Positions 1 through 7,084 of a DNA stretch of 35,504 bases are shown piece after piece. This DNA comes from Gammaproteobacteria bacterium (GTDB lineage Bacteria; Pseudomonadota; Gammaproteobacteria; Steroidobacterales; Steroidobacteraceae). The notes below the pieces were generated by a model, which worked only from the letters and a program-made list of their open reading frames with translations, was not told the DNA's origin and did not search any database. Each line of letters begins with the position of its first letter. The first letter of the stretch is position 1. Location: positions 1 to 35,504 of the forward strand of contig DAIDHH010000084.1 in the NCBI GenBank assembly GCA_027452045.1, given 5' to 3'. A program made the position numbers and the translations under genes.

Positions 1-498
1 CTCCGCCCACTTGATGAGCGCGGTGAGCGCGTATTTGTCCTCATCCGACAGCAACGCATTCTGCTTTTCGAGCACCTTGCGGCAGTGGCGAATCGCCTTG
101 GCCGCATCGAGATAGTTCGAGCGGCCCATGAGCAGCGCCACCGTAAGCCGCGTGCCCGTCGCGCGCTCGATGAGCGTGACAGCGCGCGCGGCATCGCAGG
201 CCGGATCGAGCGCGGTCGGGACGCCGGGCAGGGTGGCGTAAATCTGCCGCTGAAGCCCGCGCGTGTAGGTCGAATAGATCATGCGCGCGCCCTGCTCGGC
301 GCAGTAGAGGCCCGCGGCCACGGCGTTCGCAATCGTCTTGCCGGTGCCGGTGGAGGCTTGCGCGAAGAGCTGTCCGCACCCGGCCTCGTTCGCCCTCACG
401 ATGCCGGCGTGGACGTGATCGGCGAGGGCGCGCTGCACATCGTTCTCGACGAGTCCCAACGCGGGTCCGTGGATGTTGAGAATTTCAGACGGTTTCAT
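1..498 (-). CDS. csf4: Csf4/CasDinG-like superfamily 2 helicase, N-terminal part (cut by window edge)
   Basis: The frame is open for 166 codons from ATG at 498 to the left edge. It shows a Walker A motif ASTGTGKT (residues 48–55), a motif Ia-like STYTRGLQRQ (about 76–85) and MGRSNYL (about 124–130), as in DinG/XPD-type 5'-3' helicases. In housekeeping DinG the last motif is usually followed by an iron–sulfur cysteine; here an Asp follows. CasDinG enzymes of type IV-A are described as having only a vestigial Fe–S domain, which fits. The start at 498 is preceded by GGAG six bases upstream; an in-frame ATG at 510 lacks a good site. It is the last visible gene of the csf operon, 83 bp after csf2. 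In type IV-A this helicase is needed for interference. The C-terminal helicase motifs cannot be checked here. Confidence 0.8.
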   Translation of the reverse strand, partial: MKPSEILNIHGPALGLVENDVQRALADHVHAGIVRANEAGCGQLFAQASTGTGKTIANAVAAGLYCAEQGARMIYSTYTRGLQRQIYATLPGVPTALDPACDAARAVTLIERATGTRLTVALLMGRSNYLDAAKAIRHCRKVLEKQNALLSDEDKYALTALIKWAE

Positions 499-581
499 GA
501 ATGTCTCCATGGGTCGGGTGATTGCTCCGCGGATGCCCCGCGCCGGGCGTCGACATGACGCTGGCGCGGGTCTGCGGCGGA

Positions 582-1757
582 TCAGGCCGCTTCGTCCTCG
601 CCCACCTCGGTATCCCTGCCGGCCGCCTGGATGGCGGCGTGAGTCAGATCGAGGCTGCCCGCGGCGGCCAGGGCGCGAAGCGACTTCGCCTCGAGCCACT
701 CGGCGGCGCGTCCCGTGACCTCGAGAGTCCCACCGCTGCCGTCGAACGCGACCCGGCCTGCCGCGGTCCACTCGCGCGAACCGGACTCGCGCACCGTGAC
801 ATCGTAGGCCGCCGACACCTGACCGCAGCCGTGGAACCACCGCCCACCGTAATACGGCCAGGCCGCCCAGGCATCGAGCGCGAGCATGAACAGTTCGAGC
901 TCGGCATCGCTCGGATCGCGCAGCATCCACGAGTGCGCGAACACCGTGGCCTTGCGGATGCACTCGTAGCTGAGGTCCGGCTGCGCGAGCGACACGTGCT
1001 CGATGCCGGCGAGCTCGGTCTCGATGATAGCGAGCGCCGCGCGGGCCTCGGCGATTGCCCTCGTGTCATTCTTTGCCCGGGCGGCGGAAAGTTGCCGCTG
1101 CGCCGCCCTCTTTCGCTGCTTGATCTCGCTGCCCTTCTTCGCCTCCTCGCGCCGGATGAGATAGGACTCGACGTCATCGGCCGACCAGTCGAACCGATCG
1201 GGATTGCGCGCGAGGTCATCGCAGCGGCTGTGCCTGACCGTATCGCACCAGGGGTCATACTCCCGGCGTTTCCCGGTCTTGGGGTCCTCCGTCTCCATGG
1301 GGCCAAAGAATTCCCCCGGCGTCTTGGCAATCGCGTGCTCACACCAGAGCCGCCCGCCGACCCCATTCACCATCGATCCGAAGAGGTGCACCAGCGGGTT
1401 GTGCACGCGGGCAAACCGCTCGCGCAGCATCGGGGAAATGGAGTCCGCGCTGCTCGATTTCTCGCCCTCGCCCTCCCCCTCGGTCTTATCCTTCTTGTCC
1501 TTCTTCCCCTTCTTGTCCGCCTTGTCGACGATGCCGCCCTGGGCGAGCAAGAAGTGATCGTCCGGATTTGGCTTGAACCCGATGAGATCGCACAGGATAT
1601 CCGACCCGCCGTGGCGCACGATGCCGCGCAGCGCCGAGGCGGTGAGATACGGCCGGCCGCCGAGGCGCGGGATCCCCGCGATGCCGGCGATGGTGTAACT
1701 GATCGGCGAGAGCGCGGCGATCTCGCCCGTGAAGCGAACGATACGGGGTGTCTTCAT
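582..1757 (-). CDS. csf2: Type IV CRISPR backbone protein Csf2 (Cas7-like)
   Basis: The protein has 391 residues. The N-terminus has the RAMP/Cas7 pattern: FTGEIAALSPISYTIAG, then PYLTASALRGIVRH (about 36–49). NPLVHLFGSMVNGVGGRL (about 120–137) matches the NP-LFG-GRL signature of Csf2 proteins. Csf2 forms the helical filament that coats the crRNA in type IV complexes. Two insertions stand out: a Lys/Glu/Ser-rich low-complexity linker (about 79–106) and a charged helical stretch (about 200–260) that could form a coiled coil. The start is supported by GGAG six bases upstream, and the gene begins 3 bp after csf3 ends, so it is co-transcribed. The family call rests on motifs read by eye. Confidence 0.82.
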   Translation of the reverse strand: MKTPRIVRFTGEIAALSPISYTIAGIAGIPRLGGRPYLTASALRGIVRHGGSDILCDLIGFKPNPDDHFLLAQGGIVDKADKKGKKDKKDKTEGEGEGEKSSSADSISPMLRERFARVHNPLVHLFGSMVNGVGGRLWCEHAIAKTPGEFFGPMETEDPKTGKRREYDPWCDTVRHSRCDDLARNPDRFDWSADDVESYLIRREEAKKGSEIKQRKRAAQRQLSAARAKNDTRAIAEARAALAIIETELAGIEHVSLAQPDLSYECIRKATVFAHSWMLRDPSDAELELFMLALDAWAAWPYYGGRWFHGCGQVSAAYDVTVRESGSREWTAAGRVAFDGSGGTLEVTGRAAEWLEAKSLRALAAAGSLDLTHAAIQAAGRDTEVGEDEAA

Positions 1758-1760
1758 GAT

Positions 1761-2558
1761 TTACTCCGAGAGAGAATCGGTTGACGGTTGAAAAGAGCAG
1801 AGCAGGAGCCAGCGTTGGGCGTCATCCGCCCACCACGCCCGCCGGGTCGGCGGCAACACACACAGACGCTGCGTGCGGGCCTCGAAATACGGCATGCGAT
1901 CGGCCGCGGACTCGAGGCGCAATCCCTCCGTGCCGAAACCCACGGCCTGCCATGTGTCGATATCCACCGGCCGCATCGGGACCGCCACGGGCGGCCGCGC
2001 CGCTCGATCCTCGAGCGGCCAGGCGATCGAGCGGTCGGCCTCGTAGGGCTCGATCCTGAGACTGCCCGGTACGAGCTTGCCGTACCCCTGCCGCGCCTTG
2101 CGGCCGATATGCGTGAGCTCCGACAGAAAATCGCGGACAGCGGCGATATCGCCCCGACCGAACCACACGATCTGTTCGGCTTCGAGCGCCTCGTAGGCAT
2201 CGAGCGTATTGCGATACGCCCCGGCCTTCGGGTTGATCGCCGTGTACTCGCGGCGTCCCTTGAACTTGCGCGAAGGCCACACGAAGCGCGGTTCGCTCGC
2301 CTCGCGCGGGGCAAGCCCGCTCCGGAACACCGCCGTGCCGCGCGGGGCGGAGCGTACATCGCCCTTGAGAAAGGCGGCACTGCCGTGCCGAATGCCGTTC
2401 GTCTCGGCGAGCGGCACCGCGCGCATCGCGAGCGCGGCATCCTGGGTGCGCTCGAAAATGAGCGCACCGATCAGAGCATCGAGCGTGAGAAAGGCGCGCG
2501 GATTGAGGATGAGCGGCGTATCAAGCGCGGCGCTCACGGCGAAATTCTGGTGATCCAT
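1761..2558 (-). CDS. csf3: Type IV CRISPR protein Csf3 (Cas5-like)
   Basis: The protein has 265 residues. It begins with a hydrophobic RAMP-like strand and NPRAFLTLDALIGALIFER (about 19–37), has a middle basic segment (SRKFKGRREY, 96–105), and a glycine-rich IGRKARQGYGKL (151–162) like the G-loop of Cas5/Csf3 proteins. Csf3 is expected to cap the 5' handle of the crRNA and anchor the Csf2 filament. The start at 2558 has GGAG five bases upstream. It lies 9 bp after the cas6-like gene and 3 bp before csf2. The position beside csf2 and the G-loop make Csf3 the best reading, but a diverged second RAMP subunit cannot be excluded without a profile search. Confidence 0.72.
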   Translation of the reverse strand: MDHQNFAVSAALDTPLILNPRAFLTLDALIGALIFERTQDAALAMRAVPLAETNGIRHGSAAFLKGDVRSAPRGTAVFRSGLAPREASEPRFVWPSRKFKGRREYTAINPKAGAYRNTLDAYEALEAEQIVWFGRGDIAAVRDFLSELTHIGRKARQGYGKLVPGSLRIEPYEADRSIAWPLEDRAARPPVAVPMRPVDIDTWQAVGFGTEGLRLESAADRMPYFEARTQRLCVLPPTRRAWWADDAQRWLLLCSFQPSTDSLSE

Positions 2559-2567
2559 GTGGGCTCC

Positions 2568-3191
2568 TCACTGCCGCTCGGCGGGCGGAGCCCCGCACGG
2601 GAATGCCGTTCGCGGGACCTGCGGCCGGAAGTGCAGGACACCGAAGCCGAACCCGCGCGCCCGGCCAAAGCCACGCTCGTGCGCTGCGCGCGCCCGTTCG
2701 AGGTCCTCGATCGTGACGGTGCCGGCGAAATTGATCGGCACGAAGTGAAACTCGCCGCGACCCGGCTTTCGGATCGCGACCGTGGGTTCCGTCCACACCT
2801 CGAGCGAGGAGACCCCAAGGCCCGCCCGCTCGGCAAGGAGCGGCGCGAGAACGCGCGCGAAGTCAGAGCGCCGCACGGCATAGGATGTGACCTTCGCCCG
2901 GTGCTCGAGGCGGTGGTAATCGAGCGCGATGCGGCCCAACACCTTGTAGTGGCCCCCCGCGATGAGCGGGGTGAGTTCTCGCCAGGGTATTTCCTCACCC
3001 GCTGAGCGCGTGGCCGCGCGCAGGTAGAGCACGCCCTGCGGGGCGCAAAACTCATAGAGGTAATCCCGGGGGTTGCGATTCATCAGACCCGCCACCCGCT
3101 CGTGAATCTCGTACGCGCCGAGGCCGGCGAGCGGTCCCAGACCGGCGTACGGCGTGCGAAGAACGGTCTCGTACATGGTGAAAGCCCTCAT
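2568..3191 (-). CDS. Cas6/Csf5-like crRNA-processing endoribonuclease
   Basis: The protein has 207 residues. A GAYEIHERVAGLM segment places a histidine at residue 30 (or 25 if translation starts at the second Met), the position and context of the catalytic His in Cas6e-type enzymes. Near the C-terminus HERGFGRARGFGFGVL (171–186) is a typical Cas6 glycine-rich loop. Cas6/Csf5 cuts CRISPR repeat RNA to mature crRNA. The ATG at 3191 overlaps the stop of the upstream gene by 4 bp; an in-frame ATG at 3176 has GAGG about nine bases upstream and is an alternative. A processing nuclease implies a repeat array somewhere, but none lies in this window. It could be called csf5 or cas6 depending on which family it clusters with. 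Confidence 0.68.
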   Translation of the reverse strand: MRAFTMYETVLRTPYAGLGPLAGLGAYEIHERVAGLMNRNPRDYLYEFCAPQGVLYLRAATRSAGEEIPWRELTPLIAGGHYKVLGRIALDYHRLEHRAKVTSYAVRRSDFARVLAPLLAERAGLGVSSLEVWTEPTVAIRKPGRGEFHFVPINFAGTVTIEDLERARAAHERGFGRARGFGFGVLHFRPQVPRTAFPCGAPPAERQ

Positions 3192-3892
3192 GCGGCCGAG
3201 GAAATGCCGGTGGCGGCGGCATCGCCCGCGCTAGCGCGTTCGTGGTACCAATCGAGATAGTTGCCGAGAAGTCCCTGGCGCATACCGGACTCGAGATACG
3301 CGCTGACCATGGCCGCGACGGTCTGTAGGTCGAGCGACTGCCGCGCCGCGAATTTCTCGAGCGCCTCGCGATAGGCGCGCGAGGAGGCCCCGGAGGCTTC
3401 CTCCCGGGCGCGCCGCGCGGCGGCGAGAAGCACCCCGATGTGCGCGCTCTTTGGAAACGCGAGCGCCCCCGCGATCGCCTCGAGCACCGCCGGATACGCG
3501 AAGACCGGCCCGCCCGAGCGCACGTCGTAGTAGCCGGGCGCGGCCGAGCCCGGGAAATTGAGCACGAGGTGCTTCGGGTCGGCCGCAGGCTTTGCAAACA
3601 CGACCCCGACCCATTGGTAAGACAGTCCTTGGAAGAGCGCCTCGCGGATGCGCTTGATCCCGACGCCCTGCTCACCGCGCGATTTGAGGCCCGCGGCCGG
3701 ATAATCCGCCCCGTAGACCTCGGGCTGACCGTTCTCTGGGATGAACACCGCGGTCATGCTGCGACGGCCGGGGTAATACCGGCCGTCCCTCGGATCGAGT
3801 CCCGCCAATCCGAACCACCCTGCGGGGTTTCCCGGGGCGATCAAGCGCCCGTAGCGCTCGTATGCGAATTCAATGGCTGTCTCTGATGACAT
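3188..3892 (-). CDS. First gene of the csf operon; candidate diverged Csf1 (Cas8-like subunit)
   Basis: The protein has 234 residues from ATG at 3892, which has GGAG eight bases upstream; the open frame continues further upstream but through the promoter, so longer starts are unlikely. The N-terminal half is rich in aromatic, Gly and Pro residues (AYERYGRLIAPGNPAGWFGL). The C-terminal third is helical and charged (about 160–225). The protein has no cysteine at all, so it cannot have the four-Cys zinc finger known in many Csf1 proteins. I do not recognise a domain with certainty. The Csf1 call rests on its place in the operon, being the only missing type IV-A subunit, and its size. It could instead be an unrelated accessory protein. 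Confidence 0.5.
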   Translation of the reverse strand: MSSETAIEFAYERYGRLIAPGNPAGWFGLAGLDPRDGRYYPGRRSMTAVFIPENGQPEVYGADYPAAGLKSRGEQGVGIKRIREALFQGLSYQWVGVVFAKPAADPKHLVLNFPGSAAPGYYDVRSGGPVFAYPAVLEAIAGALAFPKSAHIGVLLAAARRAREEASGASSRAYREALEKFAARQSLDLQTVAAMVSAYLESGMRQGLLGNYLDWYHERASAGDAAATGISSAA

Positions 3893-3923
3893 CGACCCGT
3901 CTCCAGTCCTGATGGTATGGGTG

Positions 3924-3952
3924 ATGGTATGGCTTGCCATACTCCAAGTCAA
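3924..3952 (-). promoter_or_regulatory. csf operon promoter with operator A between -35 and -10
   Basis: On the minus strand, -35 TTGACT (3952–3947) and -10 TACCAT (3929–3924) are 17 bp apart. The spacer and part of the -10 box hold the palindrome GTATGGC-AA-GCCATAC (3927–3942), with perfect 7-bp arms. It matches 15 of 17 positions of the element-wide operator GGTATGGCATGCCATAC. A further GGTATGG half-site lies at 3914–3920. The start codon of the first csf gene is about 30 bp downstream. A bound repressor would block RNA polymerase. Confidence 0.75.
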
Positions 3953-3992
3953 GTCAGCCTGGATAGGGCGGGCATCAGACTCTGGAATAGAA

Positions 3993-4009
3993 ACGCTATC
4001 CGATAGCGT
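3993..4009 (-). terminator. Palindrome, possible terminator after the methyltransferase–ASCH operon
   Basis: ACGCTATC and GATAGCGT are perfect 8-bp arms around one base. Read on the minus strand it can fold as a 6-bp stem with a 5-base loop followed by TTTCTATT, as in an intrinsic terminator. It sits between the last gene of the upstream operon (ends 4115) and the csf promoter. It could also be an operator for a second regulator, as TATCGGA occurs twice, 11 bp apart. The rest of 3893–4114 holds only the csf promoter. Confidence 0.45.
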
Positions 4010-4114
4010 CCGATACCCTCTGACCGGTGCTGCAAGGTCGTGCAACGTTGTGCGAAGTGGTGACGAGCGGCGTCACGCGGAGGCGACGGGCGAAGAGCGG
4101 TGTACTGCGCCCCA

Positions 4115-4489
4115 TCACTCACGTGTGTACTCGAACTCGATCCGCGTCACGAGGTCCCCGGGACCGCAGGCATGGGTCCGGCAGAAGAACTCGATGAAGT
4201 CCTGCGGACGGGAGAGCACAGGATCGTCCCCGAAGCCCTCGAGCGCGCACTCCCGCCGTCCGTATGCCTCGTCGATCAGCAGGTCGACGAGCGCCTCCTG
4301 GCGCACGCTGACGATACGGAGCGGCGCGCGGATCACCTCCACCTTCTCGCCCCGCTTCAAGCCCTGGGACTTCACGACGGGGCGCACGAGGTCGCTCGGC
4401 TTCAAGAACGTCCACCCCATCCGGCGCGTCACCGTCTTCGTGCCAGCGCGCACCTGCGCGGTCGTGAGCGCAAAACTCATGTTACGCAT
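4115..4489 (-). CDS. ASCH-domain-like phage protein
   Basis: The protein has 124 residues. It begins MSFALTTAQVRAGTKTVTRR, then GWTFLKPSDLVRPV, the pattern of small phage ASCH-type proteins in which a TxxVRxGxKTVTRR segment is followed by a LKPGD loop. ASCH domains are beta-barrels related to PUA and are thought to bind RNA or modified nucleotides; the role in phages is not settled. ATG at 4489 and in-frame ATG at 4480 are both possible. It is the last gene of the long minus-strand operon starting near 12,748. Confidence 0.6.
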   Translation of the reverse strand: MRNMSFALTTAQVRAGTKTVTRRMGWTFLKPSDLVRPVVKSQGLKRGEKVEVIRAPLRIVSVRQEALVDLLIDEAYGRRECALEGFGDDPVLSRPQDFIEFFCRTHACGPGDLVTRIEFEYTRE

Positions 4490-4565
4490 CCGGGTTCTCC
4501 TGACAAACTCCGCTCGATTCGATCACCTCCACTGCGGCAGCCATCACACAAGCCGATTGATTCAT
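4482..4565 (-). CDS. Tiny coupled ORF, 27 codons
   Basis: The reading frame starts with ATG at 4565, overlapping the stop of the Gp37/Gp68-like gene as ATGA, and stops at 4482 inside the first codons of the ASCH gene. It encodes MNQSACVMAAAVEVIESSGV and seven more residues. The 4-bp overlap is the same join used along the rest of the operon, which is the only argument that it is translated. It may simply carry ribosomes across the gap. Confidence 0.35.
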   Translation of the reverse strand: MNQSACVMAAAVEVIESSGVCQENPDA

Positions 4566-5482
4566 GGCACCGGAAACTCCGCCCAAACTTTCCCATCGAG
4601 CTCCCGGCCGGCCCGTCGCGTGCCGCAGCGGAACATGACACCCATCTTCCCCGGTTCCGGCCGCTTCGTGGTCGGATGCGCAGCCTTGGTATCGCAGAGA
4701 CAGTTCGCTGCCCATTCCCCCCACTGCTTGAAGTGAAACGGCACGCGCGCGTCGACGCACTGATCCCGGATGGCGCGGACCCACTCCGGATGCATCGGCC
4801 GCGCCTCCGGTCCGCTCTCCCCGCCGACGATCACCCAATTGATCGAGGGCTGGCTGAATATCTGTCCGGCGCAGGAGTGCTCGTCGGCATTCAAGGCACA
4901 GAACTCATCGTCGCAATCGTCCGCGTGCCCGAAGGACTCCGATTCCAGCCACTCGTGATCGAACTCAATCGGCCCGAGCAACGGCTCGCAGGACACGAAG
5001 TGCGCCGCCGCGGGCGCTGCGAGGAGCTTCGGAATGTCCCGGTCCGCCTCCTCCTGATTCACCACTGTCGCGCCGAGCCACACATTGGGCAATGGGCGCT
5101 CGAGCCAAGCTGGCGGCAGCATGCGCGGCGCATTCCCGATGCGCTTCGTGAGCAGCAGCCAGGTGAGCGCTGGCGTCGCCTCGATCAGCGCCCAGAGGTC
5201 CGCGCGCCAAGCATCGGGCACCGCGTTGTCGAAGACATCGCCGAGGCTTGCACAGAACACGCGCACGCCACGACCCGACCGTACCGCGTTTGCGTTCCAA
5301 GCGAGCGGCTTGCGCCAGTTCGCAGCCGAAGTCCGCACCGGAGGTCCATCCCATTCGACGAGGCCGAATCGCGCGGCCCATCGCTCGGCGTAGCAGTGCG
5401 AGCAGGCCGGCGACACCTTCGTGCACCCGATCCACGGATTGAAGGTCGCATCGCACCAGGAAATTGCGCTCTGTTCAGCCAT
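4562..5482 (-). CDS. Phage Gp37/Gp68 family protein (DUF5131)
   Basis: The protein has 306 residues. It opens with ISWCDATFNPWIGC, then TKVSPACSHCYAERWA (about 21–36), the cysteine pattern that defines the phage Gp37/Gp68 family; further on WLLLTKRIGN and VIVGGESGPEARPMHPEWV (about 217–235) are family hallmarks. The C-x6-C-x2-C cluster resembles the Fe–S site of radical-SAM enzymes, but the reaction is unknown. Genes of this family are common among phage early genes. It lies 9 bp downstream of a small zinc protein gene and overlaps the tiny ORF after it. Confidence 0.85.
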   Translation of the reverse strand: MAEQSAISWCDATFNPWIGCTKVSPACSHCYAERWAARFGLVEWDGPPVRTSAANWRKPLAWNANAVRSGRGVRVFCASLGDVFDNAVPDAWRADLWALIEATPALTWLLLTKRIGNAPRMLPPAWLERPLPNVWLGATVVNQEEADRDIPKLLAAPAAAHFVSCEPLLGPIEFDHEWLESESFGHADDCDDEFCALNADEHSCAGQIFSQPSINWVIVGGESGPEARPMHPEWVRAIRDQCVDARVPFHFKQWGEWAANCLCDTKAAHPTTKRPEPGKMGVMFRCGTRRAGRELDGKVWAEFPVP

Positions 5483-5491
5483 GGCTTTCCC

Positions 5492-5704
5492 TCACAACTG
5501 CGGGGGCGCGCAGGCCGCCCCGAGTCCCAACCGTCTCTGACAGCCCTTGCAGGTGCTGAGCCGACGCCGGTGTCCCGGTGGGCCGACCACCCGGAACTGC
5601 GCGAGCGGCTTCGGATCGCCGCAGCACTTGCAAAGCCGTTCGCCTCTGTGCGGGACGGTACCGGCTACCGGACCGACCGAACCGTGGTCAATGGCGTTCG
5701 TCAT
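5492..5704 (-). CDS. Small Cys-rich zinc-finger protein
   Basis: The protein has 70 residues from ATG at 5704, which overlaps the methyltransferase stop as ATGA. LCKCCGDPKPLAQF followed by STCKGCQRR gives two CxxC pairs spaced for one zinc ion. Such treble-clef-like fingers are frequent in phage early operons, where some are nucleases or DNA-binding adaptors. No catalytic His/Asn pair typical of HNH is evident. The function is unknown. Confidence 0.6.
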   Translation of the reverse strand: MTNAIDHGSVGPVAGTVPHRGERLCKCCGDPKPLAQFRVVGPPGHRRRLSTCKGCQRRLGLGAACAPPQL

Positions 5705-6669
5705 AGTGGCATCCCCACTGTGGTGCGCCGCAGGTCGTGCAGCGCGAGATACTTCGGGTTGAGCTCGCAGCCGATGAAGTCGCGACCCAAACGCGTCGCG
5801 ACCTCTGCGGTCGTGCCGGAACCCATGAACGGGTCGAGAACCGTGCCCCCCGCAGAGGCACCGGCGAGGACGCAGGGTTCGATGAGCGCCGCGGGAAAGC
5901 ACGCGAAATGCGCGCCCGGAAACGGCGTCGTGGGCACCGTCCACACCGAGCGCCTATTGCGCCCCTTTCCGACCCGCCCCGCCGCGCTTCGGATCCCCCG
6001 ATGCGGGGCCATGAGCCCGCCACTCGGTTCCCTGGCGCATAGCGTGTTACGCGGATGATCCTGACCGCTGTCGGGCTCACGGATCGCTTCCGCGTCGTAG
6101 TAATAGCGCTCGGATTTCGAGAGGAGAAACAGGTACTCGTGCGCCTTGGTGGGCCGATCCGTCACGCTCTCCGGCATGGGATTCGGCTTCGACCAGATGA
6201 TGTCCGCGCGCAGATACCACCCGTCGGCCTGCAGCGCCAAGGCGACGCGCCAGGGAATGCCGAGAAGCTGTTTATTCGGGAGAGGCCGCGCGAGACACGG
6301 CGCACCGTAGCCGGCATCCTCGGTGATCGCGGCATGAAATCCGGTCCCACGTTTCGCGTCGCTCGGATTTTCGGTCCGCGTGCCTCGGCCGTAACTGTCC
6401 CCGAGATTGAGCCAAACGGTGCCGCCCTCGGCGAGCACGTCCCTCACGGCTCGAAATACCTCGACCATCCCATCGACATACTCCGCGGGACTCTTCTCGA
6501 GACCCATCTGGCCCGCGACGCCATAGTCGCGAAGCCCGAAGTACGGCGGCGAGGTGATGCAAGTCTGGACGCGCACGCCGTCCTCCGCCATCTCCCGCAG
6601 CAACGCGCGGCAATCCCCGACATGAGTGCGATTCAGCCACTCACGCATGGTGGCGATGCTCATGCTCAT
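5701..6669 (-). CDS. DNA methyltransferase, N4-cytosine/N6-adenine type (SPPY)
   Basis: The protein has 322 residues from ATG at 6669. Catalytic motif IV is TSPPYFGLRDYG (39–50); the SAM-binding FxGxG motif is DPFMGSGTTAEVA (about 279–291), so motif IV precedes motif I as in beta-class enzymes. SPPY favours N4-cytosine, but N6-adenine cannot be excluded. No restriction enzyme is adjacent, so it looks like an orphan phage enzyme that protects element DNA. The start was chosen for GAGG eight bases upstream; in-frame ATGs at 6663 and 6705 are alternatives. The first ~29 bp overlap the end of the upstream gene. Confidence 0.85.
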   Translation of the reverse strand: MSMSIATMREWLNRTHVGDCRALLREMAEDGVRVQTCITSPPYFGLRDYGVAGQMGLEKSPAEYVDGMVEVFRAVRDVLAEGGTVWLNLGDSYGRGTRTENPSDAKRGTGFHAAITEDAGYGAPCLARPLPNKQLLGIPWRVALALQADGWYLRADIIWSKPNPMPESVTDRPTKAHEYLFLLSKSERYYYDAEAIREPDSGQDHPRNTLCAREPSGGLMAPHRGIRSAAGRVGKGRNRRSVWTVPTTPFPGAHFACFPAALIEPCVLAGASAGGTVLDPFMGSGTTAEVATRLGRDFIGCELNPKYLALHDLRRTTVGMPL

Positions 6670-7084
6670 CGAGAGCCCCTCGCTGCGGCGGGTCACGAAT
6701 CTCAAAGAACCCGCGTAGCGAAGGACTCACGCACATCGCGAGACGTGCGAGTCCAGCCGTAGCGCAGTTATCGATCTTGAAGTGTCGCGCGCGCGAGCGA
6801 TACTTTTCGCTCACCTCCGTGCGCCAGCGCAATACGTGACAGAGCCCATCGGCCGACCACCGACTGGTCCCCCGGCGGCGCGACAGCCGCGCGAGACGCA
6901 CGAACGCATCGAAGACGTGGCGGTTCTCCGCGATCCAGGGCCAAAAGTCACGCGGATAGCTGCCATCGTCGTACTTGCGCCGCCATTCGCGTACCGTATC
7001 CGATGCGCGGCAGTTGGCGCGCTTGGCGGTCCCACGCTTGCCCGCCCGTCGGCGGGAGTCCTTCTGAGCGTTTGCGCGGGTCAT
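6641..7084 (-). CDS. Conserved-looking phage hypothetical protein
   Basis: The protein has 147 residues. After a basic N-terminus (KDSRRRAGKRG) comes WPWIAENRHVFDAFVRLA, then RWSADGLCHVLRW and FKIDNCATAGLARLAM. The W-I-x-E-N/F-x-x-F and FKINN-like segments recall a small protein often found beside methyltransferases in phage early regions, but no function is established. Its ATG overlaps the preceding stop by 4 bp, and its end overlaps the methyltransferase start. Confidence 0.6.
   Translation of the reverse strand: MTRANAQKDSRRRAGKRGTAKRANCRASDTVREWRRKYDDGSYPRDFWPWIAENRHVFDAFVRLARLSRRRGTSRWSADGLCHVLRWRTEVSEKYRSRARHFKIDNCATAGLARLAMCVSPSLRGFFEIRDPPQRGALDEHEHRHHA

Noticed and set aside
1788-3005. 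A 405-codon plus-strand frame opposite csf3 and the cas6-like gene
   Set aside because: It is rich in Arg/Glu without motifs and lies antisense to genes with ribosome sites and short operon spacing.
3893-4045. A longer start for the first csf gene
   Set aside because: The extra 51 codons cover the -35, -10 and operator; ATG at 3892 has a good ribosome site.
4100-6058. A long plus-strand open frame (over 600 codons)
   Set aside because: It runs antisense to ASCH, Gp37/Gp68 and methyltransferase genes that have clear motifs, overlaps and ribosome sites; high GC makes such antisense frames long.
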